The notes under the pieces are model-generated. The model was not told the DNA's origin. It searched no databases and saw only the letters and a list, made by a program, of their open reading frames with translations. The position numbers and the translations under genes were made by a program. A stretch of DNA of 23,773 bases from Carex sylvatica (lineage: Eukaryota; Streptophyta; Magnoliopsida; Poales; Cyperaceae): the NCBI GenBank assembly GCA_964058845.1, contig CAXKVR010000607.1:1-23773 (forward strand). Reading direction: 5' to 3'. Below are positions 9,864-20,478 of this stretch, piece after piece. The stretch's first letter is position 1. Each line of letters begins with the position of its first letter.

Positions 9864-9869
9864 AATAAA
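9864..9869 (+). terminator. Candidate poly(A) signal AATAAA
   Basis: AATAAA lies about 105 bases after the stop codon of the 179-aa gene, within the first tandem-duplication copy. The same motif recurs in the second copy about 1 kb downstream (near 10869), so alternative distal polyadenylation is conceivable. Confidence 0.4.
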
Positions 9870-10464
9870 TTTAAGAAATGATAAAGTAAGGTCGAGTTCC
9901 TGATTATTCTGGTACCAACTATTCTTTAGTTTAAAATTCTATTGTTTGCTCCTACACCAAAAGCAGATAATGTAACTTCTTCGAACTAAACACAATTTGC
10001 TTATACTTTTTAATTTGATATGTGTTTTGTGTAGTAGAATAATTAGAGCACAATATATATTGGATTGTGAACAAAAAGGTAAATTTGTAATATTAGTTAA
10101 TTCATTTTAAAAAATTTAGACTTTTCGAATTTAGTGAGAAATTATTTAAAAGGTAATTCAATATTTATGGCTAAGTATCTATCTTTAATGGTTTTTATGA
10201 AAAATATAATAATATCATACTCAAATGTGTGAGATACTAGTAGACTAGTCGATTCTTTTTTAGTTAGCATTTAAAAAAAAAATTCAAACCTCGCAGAATT
10301 TGGAAATTCATGATTTAAATTTTAGTAAGGTTGTTCGAATTTAGTGAGAAATGTAAAAAAAAATTCAATATCTATGGGCAAGTATCTAAGTTATGATGGG
10401 AAAATATCAAATGGTAAAATTTTGATCGGTATATATCTAAAATTTTGTCTATTAATTAACAATG

Positions 10465-10720
10465 CCGAAATTTTTAAAAATACCATATGTTCAAAAATAA
10501 TAAACCAAAACGTCATGTTTTCTAAAAATTTAAATTTTGATACGGCCGCATCTCCTAGGTGCGGCCATCATTTTTCGGGCCGCATTTAGGGAATGCGGCC
10601 GTGTCCCCCTAGATCCCCCACAAAGTGGCCGCATCCCGGCCATGCTATTTTTTGAAATTCCATAGAATCATGGTCTTTGGTTTATCATTTTCTAAGGTAT
10701 GGTATTTTTAAAATTTTCGG
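10465..10720. mobile_element. 256-bp Mutator-like MITE with GC-rich core
   Basis: The element starts CCGAAATTTTTAAAAATACC, and its right end reverse-complemented gives the same run with one change; the match continues loosely for about 40 bases. It is flanked by exact 9-base duplications TTAACAATG (10456-10464 and 10721-10729), and the second tandem copy shows the unoccupied site. A 9-base duplication points to the Mutator superfamily. The centre (about 10542-10645) is much richer in G+C than its surroundings and contains five TGCGGCC-like motifs in alternating orientation. It has no coding capacity. Confidence 0.9.
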
Positions 10721-10798
10721 TTAACAATGCATTTGGATTATTAAAATCAGAATCTGACCATGAGAAACCTCTCCTGGTAATCACTGATCCAATGGTGG

Positions 10799-11527
10799 CA
10801 TAATATCAGTAGAAGATATATAATTTGCATGCTTTCTTTATATATGTTATATATATGTTGTGACAAATTAATAAATTTAAGAAATGATAAAGTAAGGTCG
10901 AGTTCCTAATTATTCTGGTACCAACTATTCTTTAGTTTAAAATTTTATTGTTTGCTCTTACACCAAAAATAGATAATGTAACTTTTTCGAACTAAACACA
11001 ATTTGCTTATACTTTTTAATTTGATATGTGTTTGTGGAGTAGAATAATTAGAGCACAATATATATTGGATTGTGAACAAAAGGGTAAATTTGTAATATTA
11101 GTTAATTCATTTTAAATTTTTTAGACTTTTCGAATTTAGTGAGAAATTATTTAAAAGGCAATTCAATATTTATGGCTAAGTATCTATCTTTAATGTTTTT
11201 TATGAAAAATATAATAATATCATACTAAAATGTGTGAGATACTAGTAGACTAGTCGATTCTTTTTTAGTTAGCATTTAAAAAAAATATTCAAACCTCGCA
11301 GAATTTGGAAATTCATGATTTAAATTTTAGTAAGGTTGTTCGAATTTAGTGAGAAATGTAAAAGAAAATTCAAAATCTATGGGCAAGTATCTAAGTTTAA
11401 TGGGAAAATATCTAAATGGTAAAATTTTGATCGGTACGTATATATCTAAAATTTTGTCTATTAATTAACAATGCATCCAGATCATTAATCAGAATCTGAC
11501 CATGTGAAAGCTCTCCTGATAATCAAG
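10799..11527 (+). repeat. Tandem duplication, copy 2 (uninterrupted)
   Basis: This is the partner of 9794-10790 without the MITE. At the equivalent of the insertion site it reads TTAACAATGCATCC with a single TTAACAATG, so it preserves the empty site. It contains no gene. Confidence 0.95.
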
Positions 11528-11843
11528 ATATGAAATGTCTCATGACATAATCAAGATCCAATATCAATCATTATCCATTAAGCTAGAACAAAATATCTTT
11601 CATTTGATATTAGTCAACCTCGAAAACAATCGATTTGTTAAACAGAGCAGATGGATTAATGGGCTTATATTCACCAATACTGTTTACTTATCTTTTAGTC
11701 TTAATTTTCTGAGTCAGCCCATTAATACACTAAGAAGAAATTTATTGATTAACAAAAGATGTTTAGACTTTAGAAAGAAGGAGATCGCGGGTCAATTTCT
11801 ACTCGTTTCCAAGTCGCGAAGTAGCTGTAGAAGAAGGGAGCGC

Positions 11844-12229
11844 GGGCTGGTAGGTCAGCATATAGAGGACTACGGTGTTACGGCTCAATATTCGAGTTTT
11901 TAAAATCCTAACGGTCGATCCGAACCGTTCATCTTGTTCTCCATATTAATACGTGTTTGGAGACCAAATTTTATATTTTTTGAAAAAAATTTACTATTTT
12001 TTTAGATAGTTAGAAAATCAAATATATGAATGGTGCAGAATTTTTTAGATCAAGTGATTTTCTACCTATCTAAAAAAATAGTAAAAAATTTTCAAAAAAT
12101 ATAAAATTTGGTCTCCAAACACATATTAATATGAAGAACAAGATAAACGGTTCGGATCACCCGTTAGAATTTTGAAAAGTCAAATATTGAGCCGTAGCAC
12201 CGTAGCTCTCTATGCAACCCATAGCACCC
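11844..12229. mobile_element. Foldback MITE, hairpin family member 1
   Basis: The two halves are reverse complements over about 170 bases around a short loop near 12037, with about 88-92 percent pairing by eye. The arms contain CTACGGTG.TACGGCTCAATA, then ACGGTCGATCCGAACCGTT, then TTGGAGACCAAATTTTATA and a run reading ACTATTTTTTTAGATAG. The inner arm matches the elements at 23041 and 23443. I found no clear target duplication, so the outer limits are approximate. The frame at 11535-11903 overlaps the left end and is not a gene. Confidence 0.85.
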
Positions 12230-12472
12230 TAGCCTTACTCATTTATTTATTTGCATAGTTTATGTAGATGCATGGTTTATGTGCATGTAGTTTTTTGTAG
12301 TGTACATGCATGTACTAATTTTCGTCCAATCAAGATATGAAATGATTAAATAACTTGAAAACTCAACAAATTTTATGAAAACACAAGACCACACAAGAAG
12401 CCACACAAGAAGCCACGATCCCGTGCAAAAACACACAAATATGTCGGTTCGTTCGGTCTAGAGAAAAATAAT

Positions 12473-12590
12473 TTTGGAGACCGAACGGACCATTCGGTCC
12501 TTGTCATTTAAAAAAAAAAAAGCAATTATATTGGTTCCGTAAAATTAATTTAATTATTTATGGTTTATAAAAAAATTCTTTTACATGTCG
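12473..12590 (+). mobile_element. One-ended fragment related to the MITE at 16931-17398
   Basis: The order GGAGACCGAA, A-run, GCAATTAT, TTAATTTAATTATTTATGG, TTTATAAAAAAATTC parallels the right end of the 16931-17398 element. No matching left terminus was found upstream, so this appears to be a truncated relative. Confidence 0.6.
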
Positions 12591-14466
12591 TATAAGTGTC
12601 CGCCTGTGACACATGTTGGACCAAGGTACAAAATATTTTTGAGTCCGTATTATATTAGTATGATTTAAAAAAAGTTCCTGTAGCAGCAAACACAAATAAC
12701 AAAATTGTTCTACGAGACTACGACGGACGATGGTGACCAGACTTTAAGCTACGTGAATTGAAAGTTAATTATATAAAATTTTATACTGAATGAGAAATAA
12801 TTTTACAGTATATATAAAATTTTATTCTAAATTATATAAAAGTACAAAAAAATTAAAATAAATAAGCATTAGTTCTCCATTCACTATATATGGGTTCACC
12901 CCTAGTTCTCGCGGCAAATACTTTAGATTGTTCTTGATGAAACTCCGAGAATTATTTCAATTTTGCAACAAAGTCCTTCAAATTATATAATTACAAACTT
13001 TTGTGGTCTACTAGTATCAGAGGAACTAAGAGGAAATGGAGTCAATTAATTCCATTTTTAATTATTATTATTTTTTTGATATTTTCTATGTAATTTAGAG
13101 TGAAATGTATTTTTAATTCTCATAGTTCGAAAGTCTGACTCCGGCTCTGTATCTCTACGTGTTAATCGAGTATATTTCTTGTTGCATATGTTGGTTTTAC
13201 ATACCCTTTTTTTTTTTTCCAAAATATTTCGTTTTTACAATTGAAACGAGTTCCATTCTTCAATCATTTTGATAGTCGATTACTTTTTACGATTTAACCT
13301 CTAAAATATATGTAATTATTGTTTAATTTAATGTGATTTATGGGAAAAAAGTATGGGAATGATATTAAGAAAATCTTAAGATTCGTCACCACACCAAATA
13401 AATTATTAATCATATTAGTTTTTTAAAACTATAATTATAAAATAGTCAATAATATTTATATTTACCTGTTAGGTAAATCACCTCCTCCGAATTATTTTAC
13501 TTTTATTAAAACGAAAATTAATAGGCACGCCATAAAAAAGCAACAATTTAAAAAAAAAAAAATCAACCTCACATAACCTCCATTCTATGTTATGCAACCT
13601 GATAGATCATATCAGATCCATACATATTTAACTTTCTTAAAACTATACTACTTAATCCGTCTAATATTCTTAGCCAGATGGCTGAGAGGTTTGCTTTAAA
13701 ATAAATTTTTATGTGTCTATATTTTCAATCTGATTATGAGATATTAATTAATTATATAATTTGCTGCTATACGGTGTACGACTCAAGTCCAGTGCAGGAT
13801 TTAAATTGAATTTTGAAACCCATCAAATGGCACTGCAAAATATTCAAATTTATCAATCATTTCGATCTAAAATAAAAATGAAATTATTATTTCCGGTTAT
13901 TTAATACTTATGAGACGCTGCTACAAGAAAAAACTGCATGCATCTGAATTACAACATTAGTTATGATTGATTCCAGAAAATTATCTCTTTTTTTTTTTTC
14001 TTTTTTGCGAAACTACCGTTAGACTTTGATTTACCCAACAATATGGTATAAAGTGCAAGTTGACATATGCAGAAAGAAAATAAAATAAAAGTACACATTA
14101 ACAATTTTTTAGCTAACTAACTAAAGGCCTTTCTCCTAACCCATTTAATTAATTGATCAATGGGCCACATGATTTTCTTTCTGACTATTATAGATGTACT
14201 GAAAATTAGTAGTGAAGGACATAAAATCTACATAAACTGACACCACACTTAGAGAATATTGTTGGAGCTTGTTTCATAATGTTCACATAATTGAGCCCCT
14301 TTCACATAAGGAGGAGTTAACCTCTTGTTCACATTAGTAGGACGATGTCGGAAGCTATGAACCTACTGAATGGAAGCTGAAGATGGTGATAGACATCATC
14401 TATTTTGTTGGTTAGAAAACCGTCATCAGAGAGACGGTCGTCACTCGAACATTAAGAACATCACGG

Positions 14467-14547
14467 TGAAGAAAAAGAATAAGAGGTCAAGAAGAAAGAG
14501 GGCAGGAGGAAGAGAAAGAAGAAGAGAATGAAAAAGAGGAAAAAGTA
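14467..14547 (+). other. Purine-rich strand tract (about 80 bases)
   Basis: The plus strand is almost all A and G, with about five pyrimidine interruptions, as GAAGAAAAAG, GAAGAAAGAGGG, GGAAGAGAAAG and so on. It lies about 250-330 bases beyond the stop of the minus-strand GST gene. Such tracts can form triplex structures, but no function is shown here. Confidence 0.7.
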
Positions 14548-14795
14548 GACTACAACATTAACAACAAACAACACCAATATCAAACATCAACAACAAAAGA
14601 AAAGAAAACAAAACTACCAGAGAGCCGGAACAAAGTAGTGGCGAGAAACATAAACAGAAACACCTGCTAACAAGACAGTGGAGAAAAACTGTAGATCAGG
14701 TGGACGTCGAAGAGGAGATGGGTGGTTCGGGAGGACACGCTTAAAATAACAATAACAACACACATACCCCAATACGTAATTACCAAAAAAGTCTG

Positions 14796-15631
14796 TCAAT
14801 TAGCTGAAGCAACGTTCCAAAATGTGGCTCGAAGCATTCTCACCTCCTTTTCTACCCTCTCTGCACTCGGGAGAACACGCTTTACAAAATCCACGGTGGA
14901 AAAGTGTTTTTCCCACTCTACCAATAATGGTACCTTTGTCTCATCAAGCAACTTAACCCCAGATATCTTCTCTGCTGCCTTGATCCATGTCAACTGACAA
15001 CCCAAAGTCACATCAAGAAAACCAATAGTGTCTCCACCAAAGAATTCCTTCCCACAAGAGCAATTCTTAAAAGCTCCTTCCAATTGCTCAAGAGCAGCAA
15101 TTGTATCTAAAATTTTTGTTGCCTTTGTCTCCTCTGTCATAGCCTTTAGGATACCAACATATGAAGATAGCAACTGCACGGATGAAAAAGAATATGAAAA
15201 ATTTGTTACTTCTGTACTAATCTCCAATCTCATAACTTCAATCATTATAGGATTTAATTTCATATGTATTGTGGTTGATCATGGAATTAAACAACTAGTA
15301 ATTTAAGTACCTTATCGTCAATGTACATTGCCCAAAAACGAGCAACAGCGCGTTCATGGGGATCAGCAGGGAGCACAGAAGGTCCAACACCAGACCACTT
15401 CTCATCAATGTACTGCAAAATTATCAACGACTCGCATATGCTTTTATCGTTGTGGATAAGTACCGGTACTTTCTTATAGATCGAATTGTGTTTGAGAAGA
15501 AGCTCGCTTTTGTTGATAAGATCCTGCTCAAGATACTCGTAACTCAACCCTTTTTGTTCTAGCACCATTCTTATCCTGATTACGTATGGGCTAACCCATG
15601 CCCCCAACAGCTTGAGTTCATCAACTGTCAT
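14796..15631 (-). CDS. Tau-class glutathione S-transferase (GSTU), 232 aa
   Basis: This cytosolic enzyme class conjugates glutathione to electrophilic substrates in detoxification and stress responses. Two minus-strand exons (15631-15311 and 15173-14796) join in phase 0 through AAG|GTACTT and GTGCAG|TTG, with a 137-base intron in the usual tau-class position. The N-terminal thioredoxin fold has [10 protein letters not shown] with the presumed catalytic Ser14, KVPVL with cis-Pro56, and the glutathione-binding pair ESL (Glu67-Ser68). The C-terminal helical domain has [11 protein letters not shown] (151-161) and [16 protein letters not shown]. Its length is normal for the class and no stop or frameshift interrupts it. 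The start is the first in-frame ATG ([12 protein letters not shown]). The frame stays open 13 codons further up, but only to a TTG. The gene stands alone here, with no tandem GST copy in the window. The specific substrate cannot be told. Confidence 0.96.
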
Positions 15632-15695
15632 TTTCACTCGAGGAAAAATATTTTGCGAAATTGAAATCAATATCGTCTCTGTCTATGTTGAGGGA

Positions 15696-15706
15696 CTTAA
15701 ATAAGG
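15696..15706 (-). promoter_or_regulatory. Possible TATA-like element of the GST gene
   Basis: On the minus strand the sequence reads CCTTATTTAAGTCCC about 65-75 bases upstream of the ATG. It is the best TATA-like match near the gene but is not canonical. Confidence 0.4.
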
Positions 15707-15709
15707 TAG

Positions 15710-16930
15710 AAATGTTAACTGCCAAAAATAAAAGATTATCCAAGTGTTGGACTTCTATATGATATGCCGTAAGCAATGATGACCTCCTTGTTTAAAATAT
15801 TTTGTGGTTGGCTTTTTGTATACAAAGGCGTATATAAAATCGTATGCATATGATAATCGTGACAAGTAATAAATTTAATTTTAAGTATCGTTAGGACACC
15901 GGCCAAGTGCTGACAAAATTCACTGTTAATATTTTACTTGATGCGTGATCAATTATATAGACGATATATTAAATAGAATATCCTCTCTAATATATTAATT
16001 ATACCAAATTAAATAGACAATATATTAAAATCGTAGAGAAAACATTTATAATCTTACACTTGTTATTCTAATAATCATTTGCTCTTGACACGGTCGGGGT
16101 TTTAAAAAAAAGTATTAATATAATATCCTCTCTGCATGACCCTTTTTTTTTTTCTTTGACAATTTATATAAATTGCGGGATATGCTAAGATCTCAATAAT
16201 GTGTAAATATTCTGAATGCAATACAGTATTAACAAACGAATTATAAAAATAAAAAACAAACAATAAGACAATCTTGTTGGACATGTACTTGAATGTGCCA
16301 ACATAAAATATATTAGTGTTGTTGGATATCTTTAATTAAATGTTCTAATTAAGTAATTAACTGTGAGTTTTTTCCATTAATTAGCGAGTTTATTTTAAAT
16401 CTTGCCATAGAGACAAGCGCAGCAAGAAATCTCAACGTCGCACGGCATAGATTTTTTTAATTTTTTTATTTCACATTGAGTATAGTTAATTAGTTGTAAG
16501 AAAGCTGTTGCTTGGAGATCAAGCAAAGGATATTTGAGCAAGAACTGTAGCTACGGTTCAACTATATAAGACAAGGGTTTCTTATTAGGATCCACCATGA
16601 CAACTTTCTTAAAATTCATATTCTTCCGCAATTTTCGCTCCAAAATGGAAAATGGGCTATCATGCAATTTTGTTGGGCTGAAAGACTAATTTCAGTTTAG
16701 CCCAAAACTTACCTCAGGCCTCAGCTGAAGGAATTATGCGAAGATATTAGATTAGCATCGCATCTCTAATTAGAAAATAGGAAATCAGAAAATTAGCGGG
16801 CCGCAGATCTCTCTCCTTCTATGTTTTTAACTTTTAAAGTGGTTCAATTTGGGCCTAGTTTGGGTCCAGAAGTGCTAGGTTAGCCCTTTTTCTGATTTAT
16901 TTTGCAATATTTTTTGTGAACCGAATCTAT
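15710..16930. other. Non-coding stretch upstream of the GST gene
   Basis: No gene is supported. A TATATAAG followed by an ATG with 32 codons (16607-16702) is noted as chance-level. AT-rich sequence with loosely repeated ATAGACGATATATTAAATAGA motifs occurs at 15957-16040. Confidence 0.5.
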
Positions 16931-17398
16931 TGATTTTTTTTTTTAAACCATAATTAATTAAATTGATTTAAGCAAAGCAGTATGAATACTTTCTTTTTTA
17001 CAAAAATCACAAAGATCAAATTTCCAATTCGGTCTCCAAATTTTACTTTTTGGAGAGACCGAATTGGAGATTCGGTCTCCACATTTTACTTTGTTTCAGC
17101 CTCTATTTCGGCCTATTTCAGCTCTTGTTTCGATTAGTTTTGGCCACTGTTCGGTCTGTTTCGGCTTTTCTCAAACACCATGTATTTCCTTTGTTTCCGC
17201 TCCTGTTTCGATCTATTTCTGCTAGGAACAGCACTTGTTTCTACCTGAAACAAGCTATTTTTTTTAGAAACAGTTCTTGTTTCAAAATAAAGAGAGACCG
17301 AATTGAAAATTCAATCTTTATGGCTTTTATAAAAAAAAAAAAATTGCAATCAGCTCTCCTAAATTTAATTTAGTTAATTATAGTTTATAAAAAAAATT
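16931..17398. mobile_element. 468-bp MITE with 9-base target duplication
   Basis: Imperfect terminal inverted repeats of about 40 bases are visible. The left end reads T-run, AAACCATAATTAATTAAATT; the right end reverse-complemented reads T-run, ATAAACTATAATTAACTAAATT. Exact copies of CGAATCTAT flank it (16922-16930 and 17399-17407), again nine bases and so Mutator-like. Inside are two facing GACCGAATT/GGTCTCC blocks (17028-17080 and 17293-17310) and between them a degenerate array of TGTTTCGGCC-like units (17090-17290). The 107-codon frame at 17050-17373 is a by-product of this array. Confidence 0.8.
17090..17290 (+). repeat. Degenerate GTTTCGG-type array inside the MITE
   Basis: Many units of the form (T)GTTTC(G/A)(G/C)(C/T) recur at irregular 10-20-base spacing, for example CTATTTCGGCC, CTGTTTCGGC and CTTGTTTC. 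The base composition differs from the flanking AT-rich DNA. Confidence 0.6.
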
Positions 17399-17407
17399 CG
17401 AATCTAT

Positions 17408-19347
17408 ACAGCTATGCAAAAAAAAAAAGTGCCTTGTAAGACAAACCAGCTGACATCGTCAAGGTGACGCCATAAGCAATTAACAAATTAATTACGTCTG
17501 TCACAATTGCAGTTCTCTTGTGGCGCTCACTATACTGTAAAATGCATATAAAATAGAACTTCATAAAAATTTAAGAGCATTCCCTAATTTCTATACAAGA
17601 TTACAAGAAGGAATGCCTCAGTGAATCTCAAATGTTTCTAAAGCCGTGTGCATTTCATGTTCTTATCGACTTATTATATTCATCAGCTAAATGGGATCCA
17701 ATGGCCCAAGCAGATACTGTGTGTGTGTGAGATTGAGAGAAAGAGAAGAGCGGTAGAGAGAGGTTGCCTTCGCAGGAGAGATGACGCCATGGCCACATTG
17801 TAAATGGTGATTGCATCATCTTTCCAGTGACGGTAACCTATCAGTCTACCAATAATAATTCGTTTTTATTTCCAAATTAATTTTTCTCCCCTTTCTGCCT
17901 CTCATCATAAACTTCTCAGTTTTTGTAATTTCTTTTTTTCAGAGATTTCCGTAAAATCAAATTGACAAGAAGAGCTCAAGTTTCCTTGCATTTTTTTTAA
18001 CTATGAAGTTCTTTTTACCACTTTTTGAACTAGTATCGTAGCCATTACCTATTATTTTTTTTAACTAGTATCCTTGCCATTACCTATTTTTCTAGCTATA
18101 CTTAAGTTGTAAATATGTGTAAATGAGATGATTTCTGAAAAGGAGGATGGTCTTGTAATATTTAAGCCTACAAGTCCCATTCTTAGTTCTTACTAAATCA
18201 TGCAATTAATACATTTATTTAAACTGTATTCCTATAATTTAGCTACTACTCACAGTACATTGTACTAGAAAATTATGAAGTGTTTCTGATTGTTGTTTAA
18301 AGCTAAATATTGGAAAATGCAACCTCACCTAGGAAAAAAAAGTAAACAAATTCCATAAAAAAATTGAGAAAATGATAGTCAAATCAAGAGCCAAAAAACC
18401 CAAAAATACTCCACCTGGTATAATAAATTGATATGATTATAATATATGAGTTGGGTGCAGCAATGATTTTAAATGAAAGGTAAATTGGTGGTACAATGGT
18501 ACCGGAAACGGTATCCACCTGGTACACTGGAGAAATAATCTTTAGTATGAGTTTGCTGCATGCCTACGGGTTTCCAATAAAAAAAAAAAAAGAGTTTGCT
18601 GCAGCCTTCTCCTGGCTATTTTGTTCACCTTGTAAATAGCTAATTCTGGGGGGTCTAAATGTAATTTTATTTTATGCTCTGAGGCGTTGTACAGGATTTT
18701 TTTTTTATTTTAACACAAAATGTTGGTGCAACAGTTATCACTTACCTTCAAAAAAAAAAAAAAGGTGAATCGATTGATGAGATTTTTAATAGAAGATTAA
18801 TAATGGATTAAATGAAGAAAAATATGTAGTTTTAGTTGAAAAAGAAGACAAATTGATATTTTGATTGAAAAATTGAAATGATCAATATAACTATGAGGTC
18901 AAGTCTAATGGAGAAATGAACTAATAAGACTTAGGACAGATAGCAACATATCTCATCTCTTTAAAGAATGATGTTTAATTTTCTCAAGTGACATCTAAAA
19001 TATATATATCTGTCGTAATTCATCGGAGTCTTTATTTTAAAAATAAATATTAATTGATATTTTCATTAAAAAAAATGAATACGGTGATGCGAGCAATTAA
19101 TTAACCAAAAAAATGGAGGAAATGTTTAGAGATGACTCCTCTTTTATTATCGCACTTGACCTAATTAATTATGGTAACTGTCAAATTCCATTAAAAGTTG
19201 GGGGGCTTTGTCAAATTCCATTAAAAGTTTTAATGGTGTAGTTTACTACTTCTTTCCGAATTTATTGTGTAATATTGTTTTTTTTTTTTTTTTTTGAAAT
19301 GCAAGCTGATAGCTCATCAGCCTCATCCATAGTGATTGATTGTGAGA
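17408..19347. other. Non-coding stretch with small direct repeats
   Basis: No gene is supported. It holds a TG microsatellite and GA-rich patch (17719-17765), a 26-base direct repeat at 18028-18053 and 18063-18088, and a 21-base direct repeat at 19179-19199 and 19209-19229. A GGTACC-rich patch near 18490-18530 resembles 2625-2720. Long A and T homopolymers are frequent. Confidence 0.6.
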
Positions 19348-19356
19348 GAGAGAGAG

Positions 19357-20478
19357 CCGAAATTTTTATTAATACTCATAAATTCTATCAAATTACTGAA
19401 TTTATTCAATTTTGAGTTGGATTTCGAAAAATGCCCTGTCCGGTTAATAAATAACCGGACTGATTGATTCTGTCTGGTTAATAACTAATTGGACAGGATC
19501 TAATCCATTTCAAAAATTTTGTTCGGTTAATAATTAACCGGACTCAATCTATCCAACTTTTTTTTTTTTTTACAAAACAGAAATTTTGAATTTTTTTTAT
19601 TTTTATATTGAAATATTAGAAATGTTGAATATATTTCTTTGAAAATAGAAGTAATACAATATAATTTGATTTATTAGAAAGACTGCAACAAATAACCCGG
19701 ATCAACATTTTTCAGATCGAATTTTTCGCGGCTGTAAGAAAAAATTAATATATTTCTTTATGTTTTATTGGAAAAAAAAAAATGCTTTGAATGTGAGTTA
19801 TTGATTGCGGTTCAAAAGCCACTTCTAGGTAAAACAGAAAATATTGTGATCCTTCTAGTACATTTAATTTCTAAAAAGTTGTATCTATTTTTAAAATTAT
19901 TTTTGAATAACAATCATTAAATAACTTAAAGTTTATATTTTTTTTTTCAAAAATAGATACAACTTTTTAGAAATTAAATGTACTGGAAGGATGATAATAT
20001 TTTCTATATTTATCTAGAAGTGACTTTTGAACCGGGATCAATAACTCAAAATCCAAGTATTTTTATTTTTTTTCAATAACACAGAAAGAAATATATTAAT
20101 TTTTCTTACCGCCACGAAAAATCCGACCTGAAAAATGTTGATCCAGGTTATTTGTTGCAGTCTTTCTAATAAATCAAATTATATTGCATTCCTTCTATTT
20201 TTAAAGAAATATATTCAACATTTATAATACTTCAATATAAAAAGTATGTTTTTTTTTTTATTTCTGTTTTGTAAAAAAAAAAAAAAAAGTTGGATAGATT
20301 GAGTCCGGTTAATTATTAACCGGATAAAATCCTTGAAATGGGTTAGATCCTGTCCGGTTAATAAAAATCAATCAGTCCGGTTATTTATTAACCGGACAGA
20401 GTATTTTTTGAAATTCAACTCAAAATTGAATAGATTCAGTAATTTGATAGAATTTTTGGGTATTAATAAAAATTTCGG
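19357..20478. mobile_element. 1,122-bp foldback element (Mutator-like) with CCGGTTAAT arrays
   Basis: Nearly the whole element is an inverted repeat: base i pairs with 39835-i at about 90 percent by eye, with arms of about 540-550 bases around a centre near 19917. Both ends start CCGAAATTTTTA and continue ATTAATAC, very like the 256-bp MITE at 10465. The flanking nonamers are GAGAGAGAG (left) and GAGAGAGTC (right), a 7-of-9 match within a GA-rich stretch, so the target duplication is probable but not proved. Each arm carries several (T)CCGGTTAAT units, many arranged as short palindromes. A transcript would fold into a long hairpin and could feed small-RNA production. There is no coding capacity. 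Confidence 0.85.

Larger units (their letters stand above)
9794..10790 (+). repeat. Tandem duplication, copy 1 (interrupted by a MITE)
   Basis: The sequence from CATAATATCAGTAGAAG onward is repeated from 10799, at about 95-97 percent identity by eye over about 670 bases. Homology resumes after the 256-base insertion at 10465-10720 and continues through CAGAATCTGACCATG to about 10790. Each copy also contains an internal sub-repeat with CGAATTTAGTGAGAAAT and AAGTATCTA (about 10126 and 10336 here). It begins in the 3' flank of the preceding gene. Confidence 0.95.
12230..14595. other. Non-coding stretch
   Basis: No gene is supported. It contains a two-copy CACACAAGAAGC repeat (about 12392-12417), the one-ended MITE fragment at 12473, many A/T runs, and a purine-rich tract just downstream of the GST gene (listed separately). 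Confidence 0.55.

Noticed and set aside
11535..11903. 122-codon frame
   Set aside because: It overlaps the left end of a foldback MITE, has no recognisable domain, and its composition follows AT-rich non-coding DNA.
13671..13800. tRNA-like AGATGGCTGAGAGGTT followed by GACTCAAGTCC about 110 bases later
   Set aside because: The segments resemble A and B boxes, but the spacing is too long, there is no acceptor or anticodon stem, and the rest does not match a plastid or nuclear tRNA.
15287..15670. Upstream extension of the GST frame by 13 residues
   Set aside because: The extension starts at a TTG, and tau-class GSTs start a few residues before the LLGxWxSP motif, as the ATG at 15631 does.
16607..16702. 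32-codon ATG frame about 40 bases after TATATAAG
   Set aside because: It is too short, leaves almost no 5' leader, and has no recognisable features; a chance co-occurrence is likely.
17050..17373. 107-codon frame rich in Phe and Leu
   Set aside because: It is produced by the GTTTCGG-type array inside a MITE.
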